Positions 1 through 6,841 of a stretch of 8,810 bases of DNA are shown here, one piece after another (positions within the stretch are counted from its first letter, which is position 1; each line of letters starts with the position of its first letter). Below the pieces are notes generated by a model. That model saw only the letters and a list, made by a program, of their open reading frames with translations, was not told where the DNA came from and made no database searches. The stretch comes from SLSG01 sp041690235 (GTDB lineage: Bacteria; Bacteroidota; Bacteroidia; Bacteroidales; UBA7960), in contig JAWLHS010000092.1 of the NCBI GenBank assembly GCA_041690235.1, forward strand, positions 1 through 8,810, given 5' to 3'. The translations under genes were made by a program, and so were the position numbers.

Positions 1-102
1 GAAGCGGAAAAACACGAATTTATTCATGGAGAAAATGTTATCTGTTTGGAAGGAAGAAAAAAGGCTTGGGTTGGTTTAACCCGCAAAGTTAAAAACAATT
101 GA
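1..102 (+). CDS. C-terminal end of an unrecognised protein (partial)
   Basis: Reading from base 1 in frame 1 gives 33 sense codons with no stop, then TGA at 100-102. The peptide begins EAEKHEFIHGENVICLEG and ends in a lysine/arginine-rich tail (GLTRKVKNN). The first half is mildly acidic and the end is basic, as in many cytoplasmic protein tails. No family can be assigned from so short a piece. Frames 2 and 3 are also open for 25 codons or more, so the frame choice rests only on being the longest. The stretch is more AT-rich than the genes that follow. It could also be chance. Confidence 0.35.
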   Translation, partial: EAEKHEFIHGENVICLEGRKKAWVGLTRKVKNN

Positions 103-154
103 GGGTTTTTGACTCGTTTGACTGAACATTTCGTCTGCAAATTGATTACATTGT

Positions 155-176
155 CGGATGGTTCTGCTGCCATCCG
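155..176 (+). other. Short hairpin in the leader of the epimerase-like gene
   Basis: CGGATGG at 155-161 and CCATCCG at 170-176 are perfect complements around an 8-nt loop. No T-run follows on either strand, so it is not a convincing intrinsic terminator for the upstream partial gene. It would lie in the 5' leader of the gene starting at 209 if transcription begins further upstream. A role is not shown. Confidence 0.35.
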
Positions 177-208
177 GCCACAAAACGGGAAAATAAGGCA
201 CAAAAATC

Positions 209-1078
209 ATGCAAAAACAAGTTGCCATCAGCGGGGAAACCGGATTTATCGGCAATTACCTGACCCAATGGTTGCAGGAACGCGGCCATTTGGTGAAGGC
301 CATTCCGCGATACCTGCTTCAGGGCGACCCGGCTGACCTGGCCATCCTGCTGGAAGGCAGCCAGGTGGTCATCCACCTGGCAGGTGCCCCCATCAACAAG
401 CGGTGGACCCCAAAAAACAAGGCCCTCATTTACGACAGCCGCATCCTGACCACCCGCCACGTGGTAGAGGCAATGAGCCAAATGGAGAAACCACCCGGGA
501 TGTTTATCTGTGCGTCAGGGGTCAATATTTACCCTGACGACGGGGTGTTTACCGAGGACGACACCCGCATATCGCATGGGTTCCTGGCGGAGGTGTGCCG
601 GGACTGGGAGCTGGAGGCACTGAAAGCCAATGCCTTTGCCCGGGTATTGAATTTTCGTTTGGGGGTGGTCCTGGGCAGGAATGGGGGCGCCCTGCCAACG
701 ATGGCCCTGCCCTTTAAAATGGGGATGGGAGGCTGGATCGGCAACGGAAGGCAAATGCTTTCATGGATACACATCGAAGACCTGGCCCGTGCGGTCGACC
801 ACGCCATTGGCAAAAAGACCCTGCACGGACCGGTGAACATATCCAGTCCGCACCCGGTCAGCAACAAGGACTTTTCAAAAGCACTGGCCAGGGCCCTTCA
901 CCGGCCGGCCATTTTTCCGGTACCCGCCTTTGCGGTAAAATGGTTGTTGGGGGAGGCTGCTTCACTGGTTACCAAAGGCGTCACTGCACTGCCAGGCAAA
1001 CTTCAACGCGCCGGGTTTCAGTTTCGATACCCCATGGTCAGGGATGCCTTCAGGGAAATATATTCTTCGGGAAAATAA
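209..1078 (+). CDS. TIGR01777 / YfcH-like NAD(P)-dependent epimerase-family (SDR) protein
   Basis: This 289-residue protein is an atypical extended short-chain dehydrogenase of the YfcH/TIGR01777 type. Its substrate and reaction are not established for the family. The N-terminal Rossmann motif is SGETGFIG (residues 8-15), followed by the family hallmark HLAGAPINKRWT (about 56-67). Next come the active-site segment ASGVNIYP (102-109), FLAEVCRDWE (125-134) and the block RLGVVLGRNGGAL (150-162) with MLSWIHIEDLA (183-193). The C-terminal DUF1731-like part runs from about 218 to 286 (ARALHRPAIFPVPAF, LPGKLQRAGFQFRYP). Length is normal for the family (about 290-300). The ATG at 209 is placed directly before the Rossmann strand, and an AAGG at 195-198 could weakly assist initiation. 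It is monocistronic here and convergent with radA. Departures from the usual family sequence are GET for GGT in the dinucleotide loop and an IYP where YYG is common. Likely cytoplasmic. Family assignment is firm; function is not. Confidence 0.93.
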   Translation: MQKQVAISGETGFIGNYLTQWLQERGHLVKAIPRYLLQGDPADLAILLEGSQVVIHLAGAPINKRWTPKNKALIYDSRILTTRHVVEAMSQMEKPPGMFICASGVNIYPDDGVFTEDDTRISHGFLAEVCRDWELEALKANAFARVLNFRLGVVLGRNGGALPTMALPFKMGMGGWIGNGRQMLSWIHIEDLARAVDHAIGKKTLHGPVNISSPHPVSNKDFSKALARALHRPAIFPVPAFAVKWLLGEAASLVTKGVTALPGKLQRAGFQFRYPMVRDAFREIYSSGK

Positions 1079-1097
1079 GAGAATCTGTTGGTCACCA

Positions 1098-2477
1098 CTA
1101 GCTGAAAAGCGCCCTGAACACCTGGTCAATCCGCGTCATGGGAACGATCCTGATGTTGGTGAATTTCTTCTCGAGGCCCTTCAGGTTGTATTTCGATACG
1201 AAGATCTCTTCGAAGCCCAGTTTTTCGGCCTCCGATATCCGTTGTTCAATGCGTATCACCGGCCTGATCTCCCCGGTTAATCCGACTTCCGCCGCAAAGC
1301 AGGTTTTATCGCCCACGGGGATGTCTTCGTTCGACGACAACACCGCACAAATCACGCCCAGGTCGATGGCCGGGTCATCGACCTTGATGCCCCCCGTAAT
1401 GTTTAAAAAAACATCTTTGGTGGCAATGCGGAATCCGCAACGCTTCTCAAGCACGGCCAAAAGCATATTGAGCCGCCTGAGGTCGAAACCGTTTGATGAC
1501 CGCTGGGGTGTGCCGTAGGCAGCCGAGCTGACCAGGGCCTGGGATTCGATCAGCATGGGACGTTGTCCTTCGATGGTGGAAGAAATGGTGACCCCACTGG
1601 TGGGCTCGTCGCGCTGCGAGAGGAGGATCTCCGAAGGGTTGGCCACTTCCCTGAGGCCGCTGTTGCGCATCTCGAAAATGCCCAGTTCGCTGGTGCTGCC
1701 AAAACGGTTCTTGGTGGCCCTCAAAATCCGGTAAACATGGTTGTGGTCGCCTTCGAACTGAAGAACCGTATCAACCATATGCTCCAGGATCTTCGGACCG
1801 GCCAGGGAGCCCTCCTTGGTAATGTGTCCGATTAAAAACACGGGGGTTCCGGTTTCCTTGGAATAGCGCTGAAATTCGGCCGCACACTCACGGATTTGGG
1901 AAATACTGCCGGCCGAGGAGTCGATGTTGGGCGTTGTCAGGGTCTGTATGGAGTCGACAACCACCATTTGGGGTTGCAGTCCGTCGATATGCTTGAATAT
2001 GCGTTCCGTATCCGTTTCGGTAAGAATAAAACACTGGGGCCGTTCCATCCCGAGCCTGGTGGCCCGCATCCGCAATTGGCCCTCACTCTCCTCCCCCGAA
2101 ATGTACAGCACCTTTACGTCCTTGATCTGCAAGGCCACCTGCAGCATCAGGGTGGATTTGCCAATGCCGGGCTCCCCGCCGATGAGCATCAATGCCCCCG
2201 CAACCAGTCCCCCGCCAAGCACCCGGTCCAGTTCCCTGCTTCCCGAAGGGCGGCGCTGTTCCTTTTCGCCTGTTACTTCGGTAATCAGGCGGGGGGCAGC
2301 AGAAATTCCTTCTGAGGAAGCCGTTCGAAACGACCGGCCCTTTCGTCCGTCATCCTTTTTAATGATCTCTTCCACGTAGGTATTCCACTCCCCGCAGGAG
2401 GGGCAATGACCAATCCAGCGCGAAGAACGGGCCCCGCAACCAGAGCAGAAAAATTCGGTTTTTACTTTCGCTGACAT
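1098..2477 (-). CDS. radA: DNA repair protein RadA (Sms)
   Basis: RadA is a hexameric, RecA-related ATPase/helicase that drives branch migration and D-loop extension in recombinational repair. The 459-residue product has all expected parts in order. There is an N-terminal zinc finger with C11, C14, C25 and C28 (CSGC and CPSC). The Walker A is GEPGIGKST (101-109, Lys107) and the Walker B strand is MVVVDS (171-176). The RadA-specific KNRFG motif is at 256-260. A C-terminal Lon-like domain spans about 330-459 (FDLRRLNMLLAVLEKRCGF, then NITGGIKVDDPAIDLG). Length matches the family (about 450-460). The ATG at 2475-2477 lies just before the zinc finger as in other RadA proteins. There is no clear Shine-Dalgarno sequence. 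A Bacteroidota-type promoter candidate lies about 27-57 bp upstream. The stop codon is 19 bp from the stop of the convergent epimerase-like gene, with no evident terminator between them. Confidence 0.98.
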   Translation of the reverse strand: MSAKVKTEFFCSGCGARSSRWIGHCPSCGEWNTYVEEIIKKDDGRKGRSFRTASSEGISAAPRLITEVTGEKEQRRPSGSRELDRVLGGGLVAGALMLIGGEPGIGKSTLMLQVALQIKDVKVLYISGEESEGQLRMRATRLGMERPQCFILTETDTERIFKHIDGLQPQMVVVDSIQTLTTPNIDSSAGSISQIRECAAEFQRYSKETGTPVFLIGHITKEGSLAGPKILEHMVDTVLQFEGDHNHVYRILRATKNRFGSTSELGIFEMRNSGLREVANPSEILLSQRDEPTSGVTISSTIEGQRPMLIESQALVSSAAYGTPQRSSNGFDLRRLNMLLAVLEKRCGFRIATKDVFLNITGGIKVDDPAIDLGVICAVLSSNEDIPVGDKTCFAAEVGLTGEIRPVIRIEQRISEAEKLGFEEIFVSKYNLKGLEKKFTNIRIVPMTRIDQVFRALFS

Positions 2478-2503
2478 ATCAATGGGTAACAGGAAACATC
2501 AAA

Positions 2504-2534
2504 CAAAGTAAGTGAAAAAAAGGCAGGAAATAAA
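2504..2534 (-). promoter_or_regulatory. Candidate Bacteroidota-type promoter for radA
   Basis: On the minus strand, TTTA (complement of 2531-2534) is followed by exactly 19 nt and then TTACTTTG (complement of 2504-2511). The known Bacteroidota sigma-ABfr pattern is TTTG, about 19 nt, then TAnnTTTG. The match is 3 of 4 and 5 of 6 fixed bases, with correct spacing. Transcription would start near 2497, giving a leader of about 20 nt before the radA ATG. Seen by eye only, and AT-rich spacers give such matches by chance. Confidence 0.4.
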
Positions 2535-2584
2535 GTGCAGCAGCCTCATGGGACAAGGGGGCGTTCCCGAAACCAAAAAAAGAA

Positions 2585-2622
2585 AGGGAAAACCCGGGTT
2601 TGTCGCCCAATTGGTTTTCCCT
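2585..2622. repeat. 10-bp inverted repeat with internal palindrome
   Basis: AGGGAAAACC at 2585-2594 is the exact reverse complement of GGTTTTCCCT at 2613-2622, with an 18-nt loop. The left arm overlaps a perfect 12-bp palindrome, AAACCCGGGTTT, at 2590-2601. No T-run follows on either strand. It lies about 80 bp upstream of the radA promoter candidate. It could be an operator or a leftover of an element; nothing in the sequence decides. Confidence 0.5.
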
Positions 2623-2681
2623 CTGCAACCATGAAAACAAGGGTATAAAGATACAAAAAATTCTGAACACCTGAACAAGAC

Positions 2682-2700
2682 AGATAAAATGTTCTTATCT
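2682..2700. repeat. 6-bp inverted repeat next to a possible -7 box
   Basis: AGATAA at 2682-2687 and TTATCT at 2695-2700 are perfect complements around a 7-nt loop. The right arm overlaps TATCTTTA (2696-2703), one mismatch from the Bacteroidota -7 box, on the strand of lplA. It could therefore be an operator over an lplA promoter. No good -33 box is visible, and six base pairs in AT-rich DNA is weak evidence. Confidence 0.25.
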
Positions 2701-2705
2701 TTATA

Positions 2706-2753
2706 TTTAATAAGCGACATAACCGGGAGTTTAATCAGCGACATAACCGGCAG
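2706..2753. repeat. Two adjacent 24-bp direct repeats upstream of lplA
   Basis: 2706-2729 and 2730-2753 are head-to-tail copies identical at 22 of 24 bases; both contain AGCGACATAACCGG. The differences are A/C at the seventh base and G/C at the twenty-second. They end 84 bp before the lplA ATG. Tandem repeats of this kind act as transcription-factor sites in some promoters and occur as terminal transposase-binding repeats in some insertion sequences (IS21 family). No transposase gene is in the window. On the minus strand each copy would encode LPVMSLIK, but the surrounding frame is not convincing as a gene. Confidence 0.85.
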
Positions 2754-2826
2754 ACTGGTCCCGTACCGGAAGCTGGCCGACAATAAATCCACGGGTTCCG
2801 GCCATCCCGCCGGGCCCTGTTTTAAT

Positions 2827-2832
2827 GAGGAA
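2827..2832 (+). promoter_or_regulatory. Ribosome binding site of lplA
   Basis: GAGGAA lies 5 nt before the ATG at 2838. It is the clearest Shine-Dalgarno-like sequence in the window and fixes the lplA start. A three-codon ATG-AGG-AAA-TAA overlaps it at 2825-2836; this is probably coincidence. Confidence 0.6.
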
Positions 2833-2837
2833 ATAAG

Positions 2838-3818
2838 ATGATTTGTATACAGGATCCACATACCGATCCCTATTTCAACCTGGCCGCCGAGGAGTATGTT
2901 TTAAAGAACTTCTCCGACGATTGTTTCATGCTGTGGCGTAACGGGCCCTCCATCATTGTGGGCAAACATCAGAACACCCTGGCCGAGATCAACCTGGAGT
3001 GGGTGCGGCAAAACAACATCAAGGTGGTGCGCCGCCTGTCGGGAGGTGGAGCCGTGTTTCACGATCTGGGCAACCTGAACTTCACCTTTATCATGTCGGG
3101 GGAGGACGGCAACCTGGTCGATTTTCGCAAATTCACCAAGCCCATCCTGGAGGTGCTTCAGAAACTGGATGTTGAGGCCAAATTCGAGGGCAGAAACGAC
3201 CTGACCATCAAAGGGATGAAGTTTTCAGGCAATGCCGAGCATGTACATAAGCAGCGCACCCTGCATCACGGCACCTTGCTGTTCTCCGCCGTGATGACGG
3301 ATCTCTCGCTGGCCCTGAAGGCGAACCCCCTGAAATTTACCGACAAGGCAGTAAAGTCCATCCGGTCAAGGGTAACCAACATCAGCGATCACCTGAAACA
3401 CCCGATGGGTGTCGAAGAATTCAGCAACAAAGTCATGGAACACATCGTGGAGAACCATGGCGAAACACGGTTTTACGAGTATACCCAGGAAGATATACGC
3501 GCCATTGAAAAGCTGAGGGATGAAAAGTACAGCCAGTGGGAATGGAATTTCGGTTATTCTCCCCGCTACAATTTTGAAAAAGGAATCCGCAGCAAGGGGG
3601 GCTATTTGGAATTCCACCTGAATGCAGAGCATGGGGTGATTACCGACATCAGGATATTCGGGGACTTCTTTCATCGTTACGATATTGGCGTGATCGAAAA
3701 AGCCCTGATTGGCACAAGACACGATCCCGACGCCATCAGGGAGCGCCTGAAAGGGTATAACCTGGACGATTACTTCAAAAACATCCCACAAGAAGAATTT
3801 ATTTCAGGCATGTTCTGA
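2838..3818 (+). CDS. lplA: Lipoate-protein ligase A
   Basis: LplA activates lipoate with ATP to lipoyl-AMP and attaches it to the lysine of lipoyl domains (pyruvate and 2-oxoglutarate dehydrogenase E2, glycine cleavage H protein) in the cytoplasm. The 326-residue length fits LplA proteins that carry both the catalytic domain and the small C-terminal domain. Visible marks are an N-terminal NLAAEEY (14-20), the lipoate/ATP loop RRLSGGGAVFHD (65-76) with GNLNFTF after it, and the catalytic lysine in GMKFSGNA (126-133, Lys128). HHGTLLF (143-149) and KSIRSRVTN (173-181) follow. The C-terminal accessory domain begins near 240 (WEWNFGYSP). The ATG at 2838 has a good Shine-Dalgarno sequence. The gene stands alone, with no lipoyl synthase or dehydrogenase gene beside it, so its role is probably scavenging of free lipoate. 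The closest alternatives, octanoyltransferases LipM/LipL, are less likely given the typical LplA C-terminal domain. Confidence 0.95.
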   Translation: MICIQDPHTDPYFNLAAEEYVLKNFSDDCFMLWRNGPSIIVGKHQNTLAEINLEWVRQNNIKVVRRLSGGGAVFHDLGNLNFTFIMSGEDGNLVDFRKFTKPILEVLQKLDVEAKFEGRNDLTIKGMKFSGNAEHVHKQRTLHHGTLLFSAVMTDLSLALKANPLKFTDKAVKSIRSRVTNISDHLKHPMGVEEFSNKVMEHIVENHGETRFYEYTQEDIRAIEKLRDEKYSQWEWNFGYSPRYNFEKGIRSKGGYLEFHLNAEHGVITDIRIFGDFFHRYDIGVIEKALIGTRHDPDAIRERLKGYNLDDYFKNIPQEEFISGMF

Positions 3819-3933
3819 AACCATCGGTTTCCACGTACTTCAGACAGAACAAACAACAGCGGGGCTGCTCATCCCAAGAGTTTCCATTTCAAAGGAAGAA
3901 GAAGGCATCCCTTCTCAAAAAAATTAAATCTTA

Positions 3934-3973
3934 ATACGAAAAAGTACGTATAAAATGATTACCTTTCTAAAGG
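3934..3973 (+). promoter_or_regulatory. Possible promoter/operator region of the sensor kinase
   Basis: This AT-rich stretch, about 50-90 bp before the kinase start, holds two small inverted repeats: ATACG (3934-3938) with CGTAT (3947-3951), and CCTTT (3962-3966) with AAAGG (3969-3973). TACCTTTC at 3960-3967 is one base off the Bacteroidota -7 box TAnnTTTG and overlaps the second inverted repeat. No matching upstream box was found at the right distance, so this is a weak call. Confidence 0.25.
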
Positions 3974-4021
3974 ATTTACCTAGTTTTTCGATTCAACCCA
4001 TTGTACCAAGTTGGTAAGGTT

Positions 4022-6838
4022 ATGCAAGACGTGAGTAGTTCAGAAAACCTGAACCGGTTTCGCACCACACAGTCGGGCGGCATATTGTCGGCCCTCCTGG
4101 GGCTTTTTGGGCTCGTCGGATGGGTCTTTAACGTCCCGTCCCTGAGCACATTTGGCCTGACATACATCCCCATGGCGCCAAGTACGGCCCTGTTGTTTTT
4201 GTTGTTCGGGGCCCTGGTGGCTATTGAGGGAACAAGCTGGATCCGCTTCAAAAGCAGGTGGGGCTTCAGGAGTTTGGCCGCACTGGAAACCTTCGTCGCT
4301 TTTGTATTGTTTCTTTTTTCAATCCGCGGCCAATACCACCCCGTCGAATCCCTGGGCCTTTCGTTAAATGTCCCGATCCAGCATATTCCAGTGGGTCATA
4401 TGTCATCCATCACCGCGGCATTGTTTGTCTTCTCCGGCTTGTCCTTGTTGTTTTTCAGGCCAAGGGGCAAGCGGCACAAATGGAGTTTTGCCCTCGGACT
4501 TGGGCCTTCCCTGCTGGTATTCTTAAGCGGATCGGCCCTTGTTCTTGCTTACCTCATGGGGTCCCCCGCCTTTTACGGCTCATTAACCATTCCCCCCGCC
4601 CTGCCGACCTCCATCGGATTTTTCTTCCTTGGCGGAAGCCTGCTGGCCTATTTTGCCCATGTTTTCTGGGTGTATCCCTTTCGCGTACTCTCAAAACACC
4701 GGCGCCCCATTGTCTCCCTCATCCTCTTATTCCTGCTGTTGGCATCCGGCATCGTATTGGTAGGCCATCACAACCACCGCAGCTATGCCCGGCAGTTTCG
4801 GTCCGAAACCGAGGTCATGCTCCAGGCCATTGGCACCTTCAAGGCCAAAGAGCTGGCGAATTGGCGTAAAGAGCGCCATGATGACGCGGCCTTCTTCTAT
4901 CGCAACCCGGGCATTTCGCAACTGGTACAATCGAAAATCCAGGATCCCGGGAACATTGAAACCGACAGGGCCCTGAAAGAAACATTGAAGCTTATACACG
5001 CTTCCCAGAACTATGATTTGTTCAGCATTTTCACCCTCGATGGGAAAGAGGTGCTTTCCTTTCCGGAAGGAAAAACCCCCGTATCTGCTGCCATCCTGGA
5101 TGAGGTCTCGCACCTGGCAGCCTCCGGCGTAATCGGTTTTCATGACCTTTACCGAAACGAATATGACCGGAGGCTTTTTATGTCGATGGTGGTGCCCGTT
5201 TTTGACGCCCCGGCGTCGGATTCTGTGATTGCCGCCCTGGTGCTTCGCATCGACCCGGAGTTATACCTGTTCCCCATGATATCCCTGTGGCCGGGATCCG
5301 GTGAAACCGGCGAAACCTTGATTGTCCGGCAAGAAGGGGATGAGGTCGTTTATTTGAACACCCTGCGTTTTGGTGAAAACACGGCCCTGAACCTGCGCCT
5401 GAACGTGGACTCAGCCGATGAGCTACCCGCCGCCCTGGCGGTCAATGGAGTTACAGGCATCGTGGAGGGAATAGATTACCGGGGTGTTCCCGTTTATGCC
5501 AGCCTGCATCCCGTTCCTGATTCGCCCTGGTATTTGGTGGCACGCATGGACCGGGCAGAAGTTTACGAACCACTGGGACAGCATCTGCAAAACTCCATCG
5601 TTTTGATGCTGCTACTGATCGGGCTTACCGGTTTCGGCGTCTTTCTGGGATGGCGGCAACAACAAGTCGGTTTCCTGAAAGAAAAAATGGTGGCCGCAGA
5701 AGCCAGCGACCGCCTCAAAACGGCCTTCATGAACAACATCTCCCACGAATTGCGTACCCCTTTGAACTGCATTCTGGGTTTCGGACAAGTCATGGCGCGG
5801 CCAGGCATTTCAGAAGACAGCAAAAAAGAGTTTCTTGGAATGATCCAAGACAGCAGCGACCGCTTGCTCAGCACCGTTAACAATTATATGGACATGTCGC
5901 TGATCGCTTCGGGCAACCTGGATGCCCACCCCATGCCCTACGATGTAACGATACTGCTGAACGAACTTTACCAGGAATTTCAGACAAAATGCATAGCCAA
6001 AGACCTGGCTTTAAGCATCCAATCCGGCGCAGCCGGGAAAATCATCCATACGTCGGACCCTGAATTGATCAAAAAAGCCATGGTGTTGCTGTTGGATAAT
6101 GCCCTGAAGTTTACCCACAAGGGAAGCATTGAATTCGGGGTTTCCATTGCCGATGACCAACGGCCCGGGTTTTTTGTAAAAGACACGGGGATCGGTATTT
6201 CAAAAAAGTCCATTCACCATTTGTATGAGCCATACTGGCAGGAAGAAGTGGGTCCGACGAGCCACTATGAAGGAAGCGGACTGGGCCTTCCCATTGTCAA
6301 GGGGATCATCGACAAGCTGGAAGGACGCATCCATGTTGATACGGAAAAGGGCCGGGGCACCACCATTTCTTTCGATTTGCCTGGCCCGGTAGAGGTTGAG
6401 GAAGCGGAGGCGGAAGAAAAGGCCGGCATTAAAGGCCCAGGTGTTCAGAACAGTCCCCTGGTGCTGATTGCGGAAGATGATGACAACAACGCACAGTATT
6501 ACGCCTTTGCCCTGGAGCAGGCCGCATGCAAACTGATCTTTGCCGTGAATGGGCAGGAGGCGGTGGATATGGTTCAGCTGCACCCGGACATCAGCCTGGT
6601 GTTAATGGACCTGAAGATGCCGGTAATGAATGGATTTGACGCCACCCGGATCATCAAAGGGCTTCGCAAGAACCTTCCCGTGGTGGCCACCACTGCCTAT
6701 GCCATGACTCATGATGAGCGCCGGGCACGGGAGGCTGGCTGTGACGATTACCTGGCCAAGCCCATACGGCCTGCGATGCTGACCGACACCCTGAGGAAAT
6801 ACGGGGTGATCGCCAGAAACAGCAGCACCCCCAATTAA
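4022..6838 (+). CDS. Hybrid sensor histidine kinase (membrane module, Cache-like sensor, HisKA, HATPase, receiver)
   Basis: This 938-residue protein senses an unknown signal and should autophosphorylate on His, then pass phosphate to its own receiver. About seven membrane segments lie between residues 20 and 248. An extracytoplasmic Cache-like sensor follows (about 249-524, with FKAKELANWRKERHDDA near its start and YRGVPVYASLHPVPDSPWYLVA near its end). A last membrane helix is at about 525-542. The kinase core has the H-box SHELRTP (His575), N-box LLDNALKF (Asp692, Asn693), G1 DTGIG (721-725) and G2 GSGLGLPIVKG (from 751). After an acidic linker, the receiver (about 812-930) has the acidic cluster EDD (818-820), phospho-acceptor Asp863 in LMDLKMPVMNGF, Thr891 and Lys913. 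All catalytic residues appear intact. The frame extends upstream to a TTG at 4001. I chose the ATG at 4022, though neither start has a well-spaced Shine-Dalgarno sequence (TAAGG lies only 2 nt before the ATG). No response regulator or HPt gene is adjacent, so the output is unknown. Confidence 0.95.
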   Translation: MQDVSSSENLNRFRTTQSGGILSALLGLFGLVGWVFNVPSLSTFGLTYIPMAPSTALLFLLFGALVAIEGTSWIRFKSRWGFRSLAALETFVAFVLFLFSIRGQYHPVESLGLSLNVPIQHIPVGHMSSITAALFVFSGLSLLFFRPRGKRHKWSFALGLGPSLLVFLSGSALVLAYLMGSPAFYGSLTIPPALPTSIGFFFLGGSLLAYFAHVFWVYPFRVLSKHRRPIVSLILLFLLLASGIVLVGHHNHRSYARQFRSETEVMLQAIGTFKAKELANWRKERHDDAAFFYRNPGISQLVQSKIQDPGNIETDRALKETLKLIHASQNYDLFSIFTLDGKEVLSFPEGKTPVSAAILDEVSHLAASGVIGFHDLYRNEYDRRLFMSMVVPVFDAPASDSVIAALVLRIDPELYLFPMISLWPGSGETGETLIVRQEGDEVVYLNTLRFGENTALNLRLNVDSADELPAALAVNGVTGIVEGIDYRGVPVYASLHPVPDSPWYLVARMDRAEVYEPLGQHLQNSIVLMLLLIGLTGFGVFLGWRQQQVGFLKEKMVAAEASDRLKTAFMNNISHELRTPLNCILGFGQVMARPGISEDSKKEFLGMIQDSSDRLLSTVNNYMDMSLIASGNLDAHPMPYDVTILLNELYQEFQTKCIAKDLALSIQSGAAGKIIHTSDPELIKKAMVLLLDNALKFTHKGSIEFGVSIADDQRPGFFVKDTGIGISKKSIHHLYEPYWQEEVGPTSHYEGSGLGLPIVKGIIDKLEGRIHVDTEKGRGTTISFDLPGPVEVEEAEAEEKAGIKGPGVQNSPLVLIAEDDDNNAQYYAFALEQAACKLIFAVNGQEAVDMVQLHPDISLVLMDLKMPVMNGFDATRIIKGLRKNLPVVATTAYAMTHDERRAREAGCDDYLAKPIRPAMLTDTLRKYGVIARNSSTPN

Positions 6839-6841
6839 TTT

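Larger units (their letters stand above)
2478..2837. other. Divergent radA-lplA spacer, 360 bp, no convincing gene
   Basis: The two flanking genes diverge from this spacer. It holds the radA promoter candidate at 2504-2534, a 10-bp inverted repeat at 2585-2622, a 6-bp inverted repeat at 2682-2700 and a tandem 24-bp repeat at 2706-2753. TATCTTTA also occurs on both strands (2696-2703 on plus, complement of 2645-2652 on minus), each one base off the TAnnTTTG -7 box but without a clear upstream box. Minus-strand frames here are open but low in protein character, so I call no gene. Confidence 0.6.

Noticed and set aside
155..176. Intrinsic terminator of the leftmost partial gene
   Set aside because: The 7-bp stem has no T-run on either side.
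2479..2670. 63-codon minus-strand frame directly upstream of radA
   Set aside because: The peptide is hydrophobic low-complexity sequence made by reading A-rich DNA as T-rich codons. It has no ribosome site and overlaps the radA promoter candidate.
2499..2861. Open frame of 120 codons on the minus strand across the radA-lplA spacer
   Set aside because: It overlaps the lplA start, covers the radA promoter candidate and the 24-bp repeats (read as LPVMSLIK twice), and has no recognisable domain. It is most likely a chance frame.
3817..3831. Terminator of lplA: GAAACC and GGTTTC around a 3-nt loop at the stop codon
   Set aside because: The stem is only 6 bp, overlaps the stop codon and is not followed by a T-run.
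4258..4869. 203-codon frame inside the kinase gene
   Set aside because: It is a +1/+2 shadow of the kinase membrane region, rich in proline, arginine and cysteine, with no domain. The kinase frame is continuous and motif-supported.
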